A stretch of DNA of 64,000 nt, from the NCBI GenBank assembly GCA_914767715.1, contig OU612073.1, positions 24,490,001 to 24,554,000 of the forward strand, written 5' to 3'. The notes below the pieces were generated by a model, which made no database searches, was not told the origin of the DNA, and was given only the letters and a program-made list of their open reading frames with translations. Numbering within the stretch: position 1 is the first letter of the stretch; each line of letters begins with the position of its first letter. The DNA comes from Membranipora membranacea. Taxonomy: Eukaryota; Bryozoa; Gymnolaemata; Cheilostomatida; Membraniporidae. The position numbers and the translations under genes were made by a program. This document shows positions 1 to 12,324 of the stretch, piece by piece.

Positions 1-2154
1 ACTGGTGGTGCATCACAAAACATATCAGATGGAGGCAGATCCTCTGATTCACCTGTATCCCTCAGGTCGTCAGGTTCCTCGTTACCCACTGGCTCATCCA
101 TATCTTCTGACTTTCCTGTATACCCTGGATCTCCCTGTTCCCCGTTACCCCCGTGCTCCTCATACTCGTTCGTACCATATGGCTTCCCTGTATGACCTCG
201 ATCTCCTGTACTCCCTGGATTCCCCTCAGGATCTACAACAATATTGTGGTGTTGAATGTTGGATCGCTCATGTAGGTAGACCCTCTGTAATATTAGGATT
301 ATATGTTATAGCTGTCAACTCTAGGTTGTTTAGGGTTACCAGTTCTGTACCGGTACAGAAAACTTGTTAATCATCATTTATAATCAAGTCTCATGAAAAC
401 TCCACAATGCTTGCTTCCGAACCCCAATAATAAGCATTATTTTTGCAAAACTGATAGTTCTGCGAAAAGCTTCAGGTAGTGGTTTAGCTATAACATCCTG
501 GTTTTAGTAATATCATTTTCACTTATGTCTGTCCGCACAAAAATCAATATGATCTAGTTAACTTCGTTGTTAACTTTGTTGTTCATTTCATGGTACAATT
601 GATGAACCCACCAGTTTGTGGTTCTGATAGAGAATATGGGAGTTGTCTAACTCCTCCTCCATCCTCCGTATGCTCTCCTATGTATATATATCCATCAGTC
701 ACCAGTATACTCCAGGGGTAATTTAACTCGCACGTGAATATATCTCCGTCATATGTCTCAAAGCCCCATACTAAGTAACAAATACTTCACAAGGAAAATT
801 CGAGTAGCTCATGATTTTACCAAAATAATTCATGAGTTCATGGTATGAATAAACTTGTTTCGTATGGTAGTGGTACCAATATTTACGTTATGTAATGCAA
901 AATACTTACTTGCGCAAATTGAGTAAGCCTCCCACTTTTCTATGTCAATAATTTTGATCACAGCTTCTAATGCGCTAACCACAAGCAGAGTATTGCTGTT
1001 TAGCCACTGTATGCCTCGAGGGCCAGAGAACTTGATCCCACTAAATTGTCCATCAGAAGCTGTCAGAGACGATGCTGCTAGTGTTTGAACCGGATTTCCC
1101 ACTAACCAGGTTTCCTTTTGGTTGAGTACATGCAGTACCCCATGGTATGCTGTGACATAGAACTCATTATCTTCTCTCCCAAATAAAAAACTTGCTAGGA
1201 TAAAATCACTAACATATATGGTGTTAACAAGGTTCTCTGCGATAACTAACTTCCTGATTGTACGATGATCTGTTATGTAGATCGAATCCTTGTTGTATCT
1301 TAAGCCGTACAGCCATTGGAATCGAGCTGCGTCTAGAGGCCCGTCTTCATGTCCGAAACTCCCGCATACTCCTGCGTAAGTTATTGTCTGCTGTGAACTG
1401 TTTCTATTAACCAATCTCAAGCAGCGATTCCAGTGGTCATTCACAAGATAGTTACCGTCCATCTGCACCATGTCATATATCTGATTAAATCTGGTGTCCG
1501 TACCATTCCCAGATTCCAGTCCATATTCTGTATCGTGTCCAGCCACAAGTGTCATAGAACCATTACTAGATGTAGAGGCTGACAGCTTGTATATGGCTGT
1601 TTTAGTGGCGATCACAAAGTTACCTCTATCATTCTCATCTTCTTGTATCACAGTTATGATGGAATCGACAGCTGGCAGTAAATTGCTGATCACATATGGT
1701 GTCGTAACTCTGCCATATCTCACTCCATTGATTAAGGTTTCGCTGCAACAAATAATCAGAATCATCTATATCATGTATTTCTAACTTAAGTGTTCCTCCA
1801 GCCCGATGGAAGTTAATTGTGGTAATAATTTCTACTGTCTGTCCATCCGAGAATAGTAAACTTCATTAAATAGCCACCCAAATACATTCACTATTCACAC
1901 CCTCAACAAGATTAACCTCATCCAAACTGAAATTAACTCATGATAGTTCAGTTTTTCCTCATTTTTGTGTTTGTCGAAAAACGCATGTTATAAAAAAGAT
2001 AGCTGCCTTCAGGATAGATTTACTTTGACTTGGATGAGCTGAGGAGATTGTTGTGGATCAAATTGATCTAAATACTCAATGCAACTCACCTTGATATAAG
2101 CTTGGTTGTAAGATGTAGCAAAATAATATGAATACCAATACTAGCCCCCACCAT
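1..2154 (-). CDS. NHL-propeller/sushi transmembrane receptor, paralogue C (3' part outside window)
   Basis: Exons on the minus strand: 2090-2154 (ATG, hydrophobic signal peptide), 910-1742 (beta-propeller), 612-770, and an exon from 232 running off the left edge. Phases agree (2, 1, 1). The propeller exon carries NHL-type blades, for example the run with DGPLDAARF followed by a YITDH strand. Exon 612-770 ends the propeller region with a DGDIFTCELNYPW block shared with the next paralogue. The last visible exon starts a Gly/Pro/Asp-rich linker with collagen-like Gly-X-Y triplets and then the first residues of a sushi domain (FCDAPPV). The acceptor at 233-234 is chosen because an AG near 290 would put a stop in frame. 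The membrane helix and tail lie outside. Ligand and function are unknown; a cell-surface receptor is inferred from the architecture. Confidence 0.8.
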
Positions 2155-2639
2155 ATTCCTCTCAGTAAAAAGATACTCTGGTAGCTCAAAAATTGTGAAT
2201 GACAAAAAGATACTAAATAAATGTAAGTCTAGTGGTCATTCTTAGCCTACAAAGCGGTTATGGCTATTATTCCCTAGTCTTGTCACGCGGCTACTAAAAC
2301 AAAAAACTAGCAGCGTGACAAGGCTAATTTTTTCCAACGATAGCGCTGATGATTATACGCCTCATGAATGAAGAATAACAGAATCATATCTATACAGAAT
2401 GGCTGTCACGACAATAAGCTGCAATTTCAGCGCATACTACACTTGGCCGAGGAGCATAAACCATCGTATTAGGAATGAGAGGGGTTCAGCCATATAAACA
2501 TGATGTTGTCTGTGAGGAACTGTCTGTTTATAGTGATATATTTGCTGCCAGATGCCATTGGTGGTGTGTAACATTTTTTAGTAGTCCATTCGCACGGAAC
2601 AAGCTCATCCCTTCCTGCATTCCTGCCTTCTTTTATGGC

Positions 2640-3045
2640 TGGTTCAGATTGTCCCAGATGGCATTGGGATGCCATCCCAGATGCTTATCCCAGATGGTCC
2701 CAGTCTTATGTTCACATTATAAAATTCATCCCAGACTTGCAGTTAGGTTTTTGTCTGGGATAGTGCTGGGATAATGTTCACATTGTTTAGGATTGTCCCA
2801 GATCGACCCAGATGATCCCAGATCATCCTAATGTCTGGTTCACATAGCTCCCAGATGCAAAATGAGTCTGGGTCTGTCTGGGATAGCATCGGGAAAGTTT
2901 GATGCTTACGAACTTTCCATATACTATCCCAGACGGACCCAGACAGTCTGGGATTGTGTCATTTTCATGATCACATTGACTGGGATGGCTATCTGGGATG
3001 GTCGTCTGGGACAATGTGCACCAGCCATTAGAGCACTGATTAGGA
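2640..3045. repeat. CCCAGA-rich palindromic repeat element
   Basis: This spacer block is built of many degenerate TCCCAGAT / ATCTGGGA units in both orientations, with an interrupted hairpin at its core: arms 2866-2899 and 2911-2944, 34 bp each with only a few mismatches and an 11-base loop. It resembles a short non-autonomous DNA element or a foldback repeat, but no target duplication was found. Open frames crossing it look like by-products of the repeats. Confidence 0.55.
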
Positions 3046-3064
3046 TATCTAGAAACTAGAGTTA

Positions 3065-4998
3065 GGACCTGATCCAATTTTGTCAGTATTTTAAATGAGT
3101 TTTCAAAGTCTATTGTTGAAACAAGGCTAAATCTAATGGCCCTCCAGGAAAACTTTCCTATTGGATTTTCATTTCAATATTTAATTACTTTTCAAATTAC
3201 CTAAATCTTGAAGTTGGTTAATCGGAGGTTTTCTGCAGAGTTTTGAAAACATAAAATACACTCATATTATGAGAATTGAATTAAACAACAAGACCAGGTG
3301 TCTTAATTAAATCTGTAAACATCTTTACCATTTCAGGAATATCAGATCAGTAAATTTGTATGTTTTACTTCTTAATGTAGCATCGGTCACAGATAGTTCA
3401 ATCCAAAAATAGTAACATATTGAATTATCAGTATCATTACACAAAGTAAAAAATACCTCTGTCATTTGTATCTGGGCAACTGATGGTTAAAGAACCTGGA
3501 AGATTTAGCATGACACTCCAGACAACAAGTATACCAGTGGCCCCAACTCTTGAAATGACCTCATTGATCAAGTCGAAGCCCCATTAGGCCAACACAAAAT
3601 AGTTTAATGGGCTTGAACATCAGATATAAGAATACAATATCCCCTGACTTACCATGTCACTATTTGGTAATGTTTTTTGTTGCTTCATTAGTTCCCTTTG
3701 CTTCTTGCGCCTGACCCTTGATGACAATACAATGATGATGCAGAAATAATTACAGGCAAGGGGTGTGTTATTGTGTTGAAAATCGATCTTGATGAATGGA
3801 ACTACTGGACTGTAGGTGTTAAAGATATGATGAGGATTATGGACATGTTAAGTGGGGCTATTATGCTGCTTTGACAAACAAAAATTCTAAATCGTAGTTG
3901 ATGATTTAATTATTTTTCTGTAAGTGATCATTTCCTATGGAAGATCCTAATTATATGCGACAATACGTGACAACCACCCAAATCTTCATAGGAGAACATG
4001 CCTAAGGTGAAAAAGAAAAACCTGCACCTTTTCACCTGCTGGACTGCTGTATTAATCAAAAGGTTGCTTTTGAAGAAATCTACAATAATACTGGTCTGAA
4101 CATTTGGTAGTTTGTAGGCATTTATTCTATTGATTTGTATATATGTTTAGGTTAGCTTATCCATCCTAGTTGCAAGGTTAATAATATTGAAATGAAGAGA
4201 ACAGGCAAAGAGTTTTAACAAGCCTGAGCTGTTTAGGTTGAAAATTCACATAACATTTAAAGGATAATTCTGTCTCTTTGTTGTCCCGCATACAGTCTGG
4301 TAGTATGGGTCTATCCGGACTCTACAGAGCATATTCTGTTGATATTGGTTTTAATGCGAGAGCTTTAGTTGATGGTCATAGCAATCTGATATGATAATAA
4401 AGATGTCGATGCATTTGTCTATTTTATTACAAAAATTTGTTAACATTATATGAACAATATTTTCAAAACAAAAAGAACAAAAAAACTCGGAATGTAAAAA
4501 GGGAATAAACTCAAATATCAGAATGTGTGCACAACGCAACAATGTTAAAAATATGAAAAATCAAAATATGAACAAGCAATGTGACCAATGTATTTATTAT
4601 AAATAAATATAATTTGTTTGTTTTGAATTTATTCATCGGGTCTTCGAGCTCATAACAAGATAAATTACCAGGTAAATAGGATCAATTTAGTTGAGCTGGT
4701 CCACTTGAAATTAATTAACAAAAGTAACTTTCATCGAATTATTGGAATATGACATTGTCCAAGGGCTTTGATAACGAAGTGACAGACTATTTACTACCAT
4801 ATTATCAAGACACAGCAAAGATGCAAAAAATTGTTGGCCTGCCTCTGACCCTGACAAATAGTAGAACAAAAAATGAAGGTGTGCTTTGTGAGGTCACCTG
4901 AATAATACAGCAGTAATGGCCTTTACTGTCAATAATCATTGTTACTTGTTATCAATGTAAGGTAAAGACATCATCGCATTGTGTTTCGGAAGTGTTTT
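3065..4998. other. Spacer between receptor paralogues C and B
   Basis: AT-rich sequence between the 5' side of paralogue C and the stop of paralogue B. No exon with family similarity or a convincing long frame was found on either strand. It should hold the 3' untranslated region of paralogue B and the promoter of C, but neither can be placed from sequence alone. Confidence 0.5.
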
Positions 4999-4999
4999 T

Positions 5000-7900
5000 C
5001 TAGTTTATTTGCATCATATCAGGGCCTACGTAGTCAGATTGTGTACGACTTGATACATCTGGTCGCTGTAGATAATAGTCAGGGCCCATGTACGGCCCAC
5101 TCGTCACTGATCGTATTTCACTGTAGTCCGAGTCTGTTGCTAGATGTGAAGGTGCTACCCTTCTTGTTAGTTCCTCCAGCGAAAAACCGGGAGTGGCTGG
5201 CATTGATGTGTGTGAGTGTGCGCTAGATTGCTTGGCTATGAGATTATGTAACTTGTGCCTGATGTTGAAGTTGAGGATTATGAAAGTAATAAGAAAGATG
5301 AGTGCCAATAGCAATCCACCGCTAAGAGCTGCAACAATTACTACAACATGAAAAAAACAACTATTATACACTACAACTGCGTAGATGTTGAAAACTTTGT
5401 AAGGACCAATCTGATTCGTCTGAAAAAGTTTGATCAAACTTTTTATAAAAAATTAGATTCAGATAATGGAATTGCCAAAAGAAAACTTGTGGGGTGACAA
5501 TAATCGCAAACATCAAACCCTAAGTATTTATCTTATAAGAAAGAACTTCAATGCAAAACCAGCGCTAACCATACAATGATTGAAATTATGACAATGCGCC
5601 ACTTCAAATTATAATTATGTGGCGGTTTGTTGGGATCGTATGCTGAACAATATTCCCAACGGGCATCAATGATACTGAATGAAGTGGCATTCGCTGGAGG
5701 GGAGATTCCACAGGTTATGCATAGTTTCTAGGCCGTAAAATGTTTGCAATTGTACACTTTACAAAAGCTGCATAACAGCAGTAGTGGTGTACTGAATGTC
5801 TGACAGAAAACCCAACACTGTCGTCATCATTTATTTTTTGATTACTTACCAATCTCAGCAGAGAGTGCACACATAGGCTCATCTCCTACCCAGTATACCT
5901 GATCATTAAACAGAGCACATGTGAGAGAGCCGCTACCATTATTAGTATCTGAGTATCCATTACGACATCGGTACACCACCAGTGAGCCGACTCCATATGT
6001 AGCGTTCTTACTGGTCAGAGGATCAGTGTTTTTTACATCTGGCGGTTCATCACAAAACTTATCAGATTGTACTGGTTCATCCGGGTCCACTGGATCCTTG
6101 TCACCCTCTGGCTTTTCCGTACCCTCCAAGATCCCCGTAAAACTGAAATCCCCTGTACCGTATGGATGAGGCCCTGGAGTGGCTGGGTGTTCTAAATGAT
6201 AATAAATATTTTTAAATGATTGCCCAAACTTCTGTGGACATGCTCTGAAATTAAACTATTTTTTACATACCAATATCTTTTAGACTCACAAAGAGGTGTG
6301 GTTGAGAAAACTTGATAGAATTTTCTTTCCAGCAAAGCTAATAGATTTAGATGTAAAATGTTGCCACAATAATTTTAATTAGGCGAGACCTTCAAAATGA
6401 TACCAAGTATTGAAAGGTGTAGATGTAGAAGCACTATTTTAATCTAGTTTTAAGGTAATTATCAAAGAGGGCAGCAGCAGCAGTTTGAATATTAATAACT
6501 GGTGGTGATACCATGGCAATCATTGAACCCACCAGCTTTTGGGTCTGAAAGCGAATATGAGATCCGTCTAACTCCTCCAGTTGTAGTCTTCTCTCCTATG
6601 TAAATGTATTCATCAGTCACAAGTAAACTCCAGGGGTAATTTAACTCGCACGTGGATATGTCTCCGTCAAATGTATCAAAGCCCAATGCTGAATAAAAAA
6701 AAATAATGGTTTTAGCGAGCCATGGATAGCCTGAAACGGAATTGATAAGTACAGAGCACCCAAAGCACAGTGATCCATTTTTATTATCATAAGATTATAT
6801 CAGATCTGATACTAACCTTAGCAGGGTATGGATTAACGATGTTACCATCAGGTAAAGCACATTCTCACATTATGTATGTAGATCAATGGCCCACTTACTT
6901 GCGCAAACTGAGTGGGCTGACCATTTCTCTATGTCAACGATTTTCATCACAGCTTCATATGCGCTAGCCACAAGCAGCGTGTTGTTGTTTAGCCACTCTA
7001 TACCTTTAGGGCCAGTAAACTTAACCCCACTAAATTGACCATCAGAAGAAGTCTCAGGCGATTTTGTTCCAATAGGACTTCCAACCAACCAGGTTTCCTT
7101 ATGGTTGAATACTCGCAGTACCCCATGGTATGCTGTGACAAAAAACTCGCTCAGTTCTCTCCCAGTCACAAAACTATATAGTATGTGATTCTCGCTAACA
7201 TGTATGGTGTGAACAAGGTTCTGTGAGATTATAAGCCTCCTGATTCTACGATGATCAGTTATGTAGATCGATCCGTTGTTGTATTTTATACCATACGGCA
7301 TATAGAATCTAGCCATATCCAGTTGCCCGTCTTGATCTCCAAGTGTTCCGCATGCGCCTGCGTAAGTTATTGTCGGCTCTGAACTGTTTCCGTTTGCCAA
7401 TCTCAGGCAATAGTTACGATGGTCAGACACCAGGTAGTTACCGTCCATCTGTACCATACCATATATACCATTAAATCTGGACTCCGTACCATTCCCTAAT
7501 TCCAGGCAATATTCTGTATCATGCCCAGCCACAAGTGTCATGGAACCACTGCTGGATGCTGACAGCTTGTATATAGCTGTATCAGTAGCGATCACAAAGT
7601 TACCTCTATCATTCTCATCTTCTTGTATCACAGTGACAAAGCAATCATTTAGAGCCGGTCGTAATTCACTGATCACAAATGGTGTCGTAACTCTGCCATA
7701 TCTCACTCCATTTATTAAGGTCTCACTGCAATAAATAATCAGAATCATTTAGACATTCTTCTAGCCCTAAGTCTGTGCTTTCGTGGCGGTGATGGTTCAT
7801 GGTAGGGTAGGCCTTATAGCCATAAGTTTAGTCGATGCAACTTGATGCAGTTAGTTTGCTGTACAAATGCCGACAAAGTATGTTTAGAGACGGATAGATA

Positions 7901-8000
7901 AAGTGAAACATTAAGTGCAGATACTTAGAGGAGCTCACCTTGATATAACACTGGTTGAGAGAAGCAGCAGAGCAATGAAAGGACCAATGTAAACCTCCAT
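5000..8000 (-). CDS. NHL-propeller/sushi transmembrane receptor, paralogue B (complete)
   Basis: Five exons: 7939-8000, 6899-7725, 6533-6688, 5850-6191 and 5000-5340. Together they give 1,728 nt, 575 residues plus stop, with matching phases at every junction. Order: signal peptide (about residues 1-20), NHL beta-propeller (to about 296), a short conserved block, a Pro/Glu/Asp-rich linker, one sushi/CCP domain with its four cysteines (starts FCDEPPD, ends YWVGDEPMC), one membrane helix (about 463-488) and a roughly 85-residue tail. The tail has SDYSEI, which fits the ITIM consensus (S-x-Y-x-x-I), and further tyrosines (GPYMGPDYYL, SDYVGP). It lies in tandem with A and C in the same orientation. 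The likely role is a phosphotyrosine-signalling surface receptor; the ligand is unknown. The exon model is strong, the function inferred. Confidence 0.85.
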
Positions 8001-8004
8001 CTTA

Positions 8005-9160
8005 TTGCTGTCAGAACATACTCTGTCAGTTCAAAGACAGTGTGTGACACACACAAAACAAAAGTTTGTCTCGAGATCAGCGGATTAATATTGTAACCTA
8101 ATCCCCAACAATCGGCTTATTAGTATCATAGAAGAAGAATATGAGTAAATAAATAATAGAGAAAAACCTGTCAGATGTATTTATAGCACACTACATTAAG
8201 CCTGAGGGTTCCAGTCATTATCTAGTAGGAATATGATTGGTGTCACGGAAAATATTGATACACTTACCAAGTCCTTTATTTCAGGCACTGTGGAACTCAT
8301 TTTATTCATGTTCCAGGCACACAAGGTGATATAACATTATAAGGCAATGCACCATCGCTTCAAACATGACCTTAAGCCAACCTAATTGATCATATCAAGA
8401 CTCATTAGACAAACATCGAATAGATTAATGACCATCATTTATAACAATAAAAATAGCTCCTAATCAACCTTTCTGTAAACTTTCTGGTCTCTTGCCTTCT
8501 CTTCTTACACCTGATTGTGAATGAGAATATGGTGTATATTTTAAGTAGTTGGAGGCTTCAATATTTTTTATTTTGAATTGTGCCACTATCATAATTCTAC
8601 TCCTTTTACAGAAAATATCTAGCTAATAATTTACTGCAACAAGACAACCAAATTTAAAAAGGTCTGCCTAATTGTATAATATGTCAAGAATCAACATTCA
8701 CAGCGGATTGTTCATATTCGTTTAGTACTATTCTATCTGTTCCACAACATTAAAAATCTCTTGTCAAAAGTGATAGCATATCACCCCCCCCCCCCCCCCC
8801 CACTTGTATAATTGAGCCCATAGATTATGTAAACAAAATCAATAAAACACCAACAAAACAATTATCCCATTTTACTCCAGTACCTTTCAATTTTTGATCT
8901 CAGTGTAAAACTGGTAACTAAATGGCAAATGGTGATTAAATATTATCTCAAGTAAATAGTGCCTGAACACAGAAAGAGAATATGCCACCCATATTTGGAA
9001 TAAGACATAATGATACTATGAAGAATGTGAAATGTCCTGGCAGATGCAGCGATTCAGTTACTAAAATTATTATGAGTTAAGTTTTATTGAGACTAATGGA
9101 GATTCGGCTGGACATGGGGCCCCGACTGAACAGGCCACATATGACGGCCCCGATGACTTA
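8005..9160. other. Spacer between receptor paralogues B and A
   Basis: AT-rich sequence with a poly-C run at about 8,786-8,803. A possible polyadenylation signal for paralogue A (AATAAA read on the minus strand) lies at 9082-9087, about 75 nt past its stop. No exon was recognised. The part next to 8,000 should contain the promoter of paralogue B. Confidence 0.5.
9082..9087 (-). terminator. Possible polyadenylation signal of paralogue A
   Basis: AATAAA on the minus strand, about 75 nt beyond the stop codon of paralogue A. Position and sequence fit a poly(A) signal; no transcript evidence is available. Confidence 0.4.
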
Positions 9161-9161
9161 T

Positions 9162-12100
9162 TTATTCTACCACATCGAGATACTCTGGTGCTGTCGGAGC
9201 GATCTTGGAGGGGGGCTGGTCTGTGTATGAGTATTCCTCTTCATCCTCTTCTCGCTCTGTAGGGATCTCCAGATACATTTCAGAAGGAGTTGTCGTTAGA
9301 GGGTAAACTCCATGCTTGATCTCAGTGCCCTCATATTTATTACTTGCGTTACTGGCTTGCGAGATGTATGGTGGCGCAGGAAGTGGGGTTTGAGAGTGTG
9401 GCTTTGGGTGAAGCATTCTGTACTCTCTGTTTTGCTTCTTAATCTTACTGTACAAGACACCAAACACTATGAGCAGAATGAATGTCAGGAACCATCCAAA
9501 TCCAAGAATTATCATCAGGCCTTAAACAGAGAAGTCACAATAAATAAGTTGATAGTTTTCAAGCGAAAACAGTGAGAAAAACTCTATATGCTTTTTATTG
9601 GAATTGAATCAAGATTCTGTTCAATAGTGAACTGCAAAGTTTTGCACAACTTTGTGTATTGTTAATCAAAACACCAATCAAGTAAATCGGTAATTAATGA
9701 ACACTAATACTTAGTTGACTCCTGTGGTATTTCTTTAAGCATAACTTTATATACATGAAGAAATGATTGTAACTGTGAAGCACTTACCCATCTCAATGGC
9801 CAAGTGACAGACTGGTGATCTGCCTACCCAATATAGGTTATCATTCACCTGAACGCATGTCAATCCTCCACTCATATCTGGGTTCTTGTCATGATACCAA
9901 TCCCGGCATGTGTATTGTACTGTCGAGCCCAAAAGATGTGATCCGTTTGATATATCACCGCCGCTGATATCTGCGTTGTTCACTTTTGGTGGATCGATAC
10001 AGAAAACAAATGTGGATGGCAGCTTGCTTCCTTCTCCTCCTGGTTGAACTGGTGCCGGTCCTAAAACAAACATGTAAGGGCAGTTTGGAAGGAGGTGACG
10101 TCAGATGGGCAGGAATTCAAAGCTCAGGCTACATGCATTCCGAAATTCGAATAAAAGTGTGGATATTTGCGGTTTGAGCTTCTCTTGGAACAAGGATAAT
10201 AAATATATTATTATTTATAAATTTATTTAACTATTGTTAAATAATAATATAAATAGTGAAAATAATACCAGATTGTGGTGAAGTGTATGGGATCTTTCGT
10301 ATGCCCCCTTTCTCCGCACTTTCCCCCACATATATGCTGTCTTCAGTAACGTGTAAACTGGAGGGTTGAATCATGTTACATGAGTATATATCTCCGTCAG
10401 TCCACTCCCAGCCACCATCTATATAAACATCAGACACAACAAGGGCTTATACAAGTCCCATGTAATAGCGGAATCTTGTAATGGCTGATACAAGCTACCA
10501 TGTAAGAGATGTTTTCAAAACAGCTTATGGTTAGTTTAAGTGCTCAAACGGTGCAAGATGCTGGTAGAGGCATGTCATTATCAACCACTTTCTCCCCTCT
10601 TTTTAATTATATACCCATAAAGTGCCACAGTTATGGCCCCCTTCTTTGTGGTGAGACAACTAATAAATTGCTGGCTAGACAACACCTGCCACAAAACAGT
10701 ACATTGTAGTAAACCATATAATTCCTCAACCTTACCAAATTTTTGAAGGAAAAATATATTGTCATTCCAAGTCAAAATTGAGCAATCCTGGGAACTTGTC
10801 AGCATATTGGTATGATGGATATGAAACAATATGTCTTGATTGCCTATATATAACTATCATAACTATACATAACTATCTTTTTCTCTTGTATGACCAGTCT
10901 TTTTATCTAGCTCCATTTCAATTTTTACGAAATGTTTGGAGTTATCCTCTTTTACATGGTGGCCACAACTGTGGCACTTTATGGGTATATACTTGAACGG
11001 AGGGGAGAAAGTGGTTGATAATGAAATGCCTCTACCAGCATCTTGCACCGTTTGAGCACTTAAACTAGCTTATGGTATGTTTATATTGACAGAAATGTGT
11101 TGGCTAATGATAATCTGTCATTGATGACAGCACTTTGGCTTTAGTTTGTGAAACTATAACAAAAAATATGACTTTACCCAGTGCCTAACGAGCAAGCCAG
11201 AGATAATTAGTGATATAAAAATGCTTTTAGTCTCAAACCTCTCTATACTTACACTGACATATGGTGTACGCCTCCCAACCGTATACATCCACTATTCTCA
11301 CCGTTGCTTCGTATGTGCTCGCCACTAACAAGGTACTATTGTCTAGCCACGCTAACGCAGAGGGACCGTCGAACCCCACTCCACTAAACTGGCCATTATT
11401 ATTACCTAATGATGTGCTAGGCCCTCCTACCAAGAAGGCTTCTTTATTGTCGAGAACATGAAGTAGTCCATGGTTGACAGTCACAAAGAACTCCTCCGCC
11501 TCTGGTGTCTTGCCGATGACCAGGTCGAGAAGATAATGGTTGTCACTTTGATGTACAGTGGTTATGCTGCTGCTCTCTGATAAATCCAGTCTCTTAATCT
11601 TTCTATTATATGAATCAGTGATGTATATAGAGCTGTTACCCATCATGATCAGATCATAGGGTCCATATAACCTAGCTGTAGAGAGAAGTCCATCCTGGTC
11701 ACCTGGGGTTTGACAGTATCCTGCGAACGTTGAGGTTGTCTGCACCTGGTATCTTTGTACAAGTCGTAGGCAGTGGTTATTTCGATCTGACACGAGCAGC
11801 GTATCTTTACTATATTTGATCATTCCTCTGATCTCGTTAAACTGAGCGTTGATCCCATCAGAAGCTTCATACCCTACAGCTGAGTGATCTCCAGCTATAA
11901 GTACCAGGGTGTCTGAGAGACTGTAGGATGAGGGGGAGGGTGAGGAGAGGCTGTAGATAGCTGTGTTGGTAGCTATGATGAAGCCACCCTTATTCTTTTC
12001 ATCTTCCTGTATGATTGTAACGACAGATCCGGTCAGTAGAGGATTTATCTGTGAAAGTCTAAACGGTGTTGTCACATCGCCATAAGTTACTCCTTTTATT

Positions 12101-12320
12101 TTTGTGCCCGTCGTAGCCTGGCTAGAGAGAAAGATGTAAATAATATGAAATATTTTCATGACTTTATGTGCCTACTTATATGATGACAAACAAGAATGTT
12201 GTTCGGAATACATTTTGCTATTTGAGAACATTACTAACAAGGAATATTAACTCACCTTGATGTGAGGCTAAGAAACCCCAGCAGAAAAATCACAGCAGCC
12301 GAAGCGTTCCTTTCCTCCAT
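9162..12320 (-). CDS. NHL-propeller/sushi transmembrane receptor, paralogue A (complete)
   Basis: Five exons: 12256-12320, 11253-12121, 10269-10418, 9788-10060 and 9162-9520. The sum is 1,716 nt, 571 residues plus stop, and all phases fit (2, 1, 1, 1). Order: signal peptide (MEERNASAAVIFLLGF), NHL propeller blades (for example DGLLSTARLYGPYDL followed by a YITDS strand), a GGWEW block, a short Pro/Gly linker, a sushi domain (about residues 382-442), a membrane helix near 453-475 and a tail of about 95 residues. The tail has a Pro-rich stretch (PLPAPPY), EEYSY, and YLEI and YLDV, which fit YxxI/V docking motifs without being strict ITIMs. It is the most upstream of the three tandem genes and starts about 740 bp from the first visible midasin exon, which faces away from it. 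Intron 2 carries a MULE-like element. Confidence 0.85.
10532..11067. mobile_element. MULE-like non-autonomous DNA transposon with 9-bp target duplication
   Basis: A 536-bp element in intron 2 of receptor A. Its ends are long inverted repeats of about 110 bp (about 10532-10641 and 10959-11067), roughly 90% identical by eye and starting TAGTTTAAGTGCTCAAAC. It is flanked by direct copies of GCTTATGGT at 10523-10531 and 11068-11076. Long terminal inverted repeats plus a 9-bp duplication are typical of Mutator-like elements. It holds no transposase frame. Confidence 0.8.
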
Positions 12321-12324
12321 GTCG

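Noticed and set aside
232-290. Acceptor near 290 for the linker exon of receptor C
   Set aside because: With the preceding exon in phase 1 it leads to an in-frame TGA. The AG at 233-234 keeps the frame and starts with the same kind of linker.
5-370. Plus-strand open frame of 121 codons at the left edge
   Set aside because: It is antisense to the Gly/Pro-rich linker exon of receptor C. The Pro/Tyr/Leu-rich product follows from the repeated codons on the other strand.
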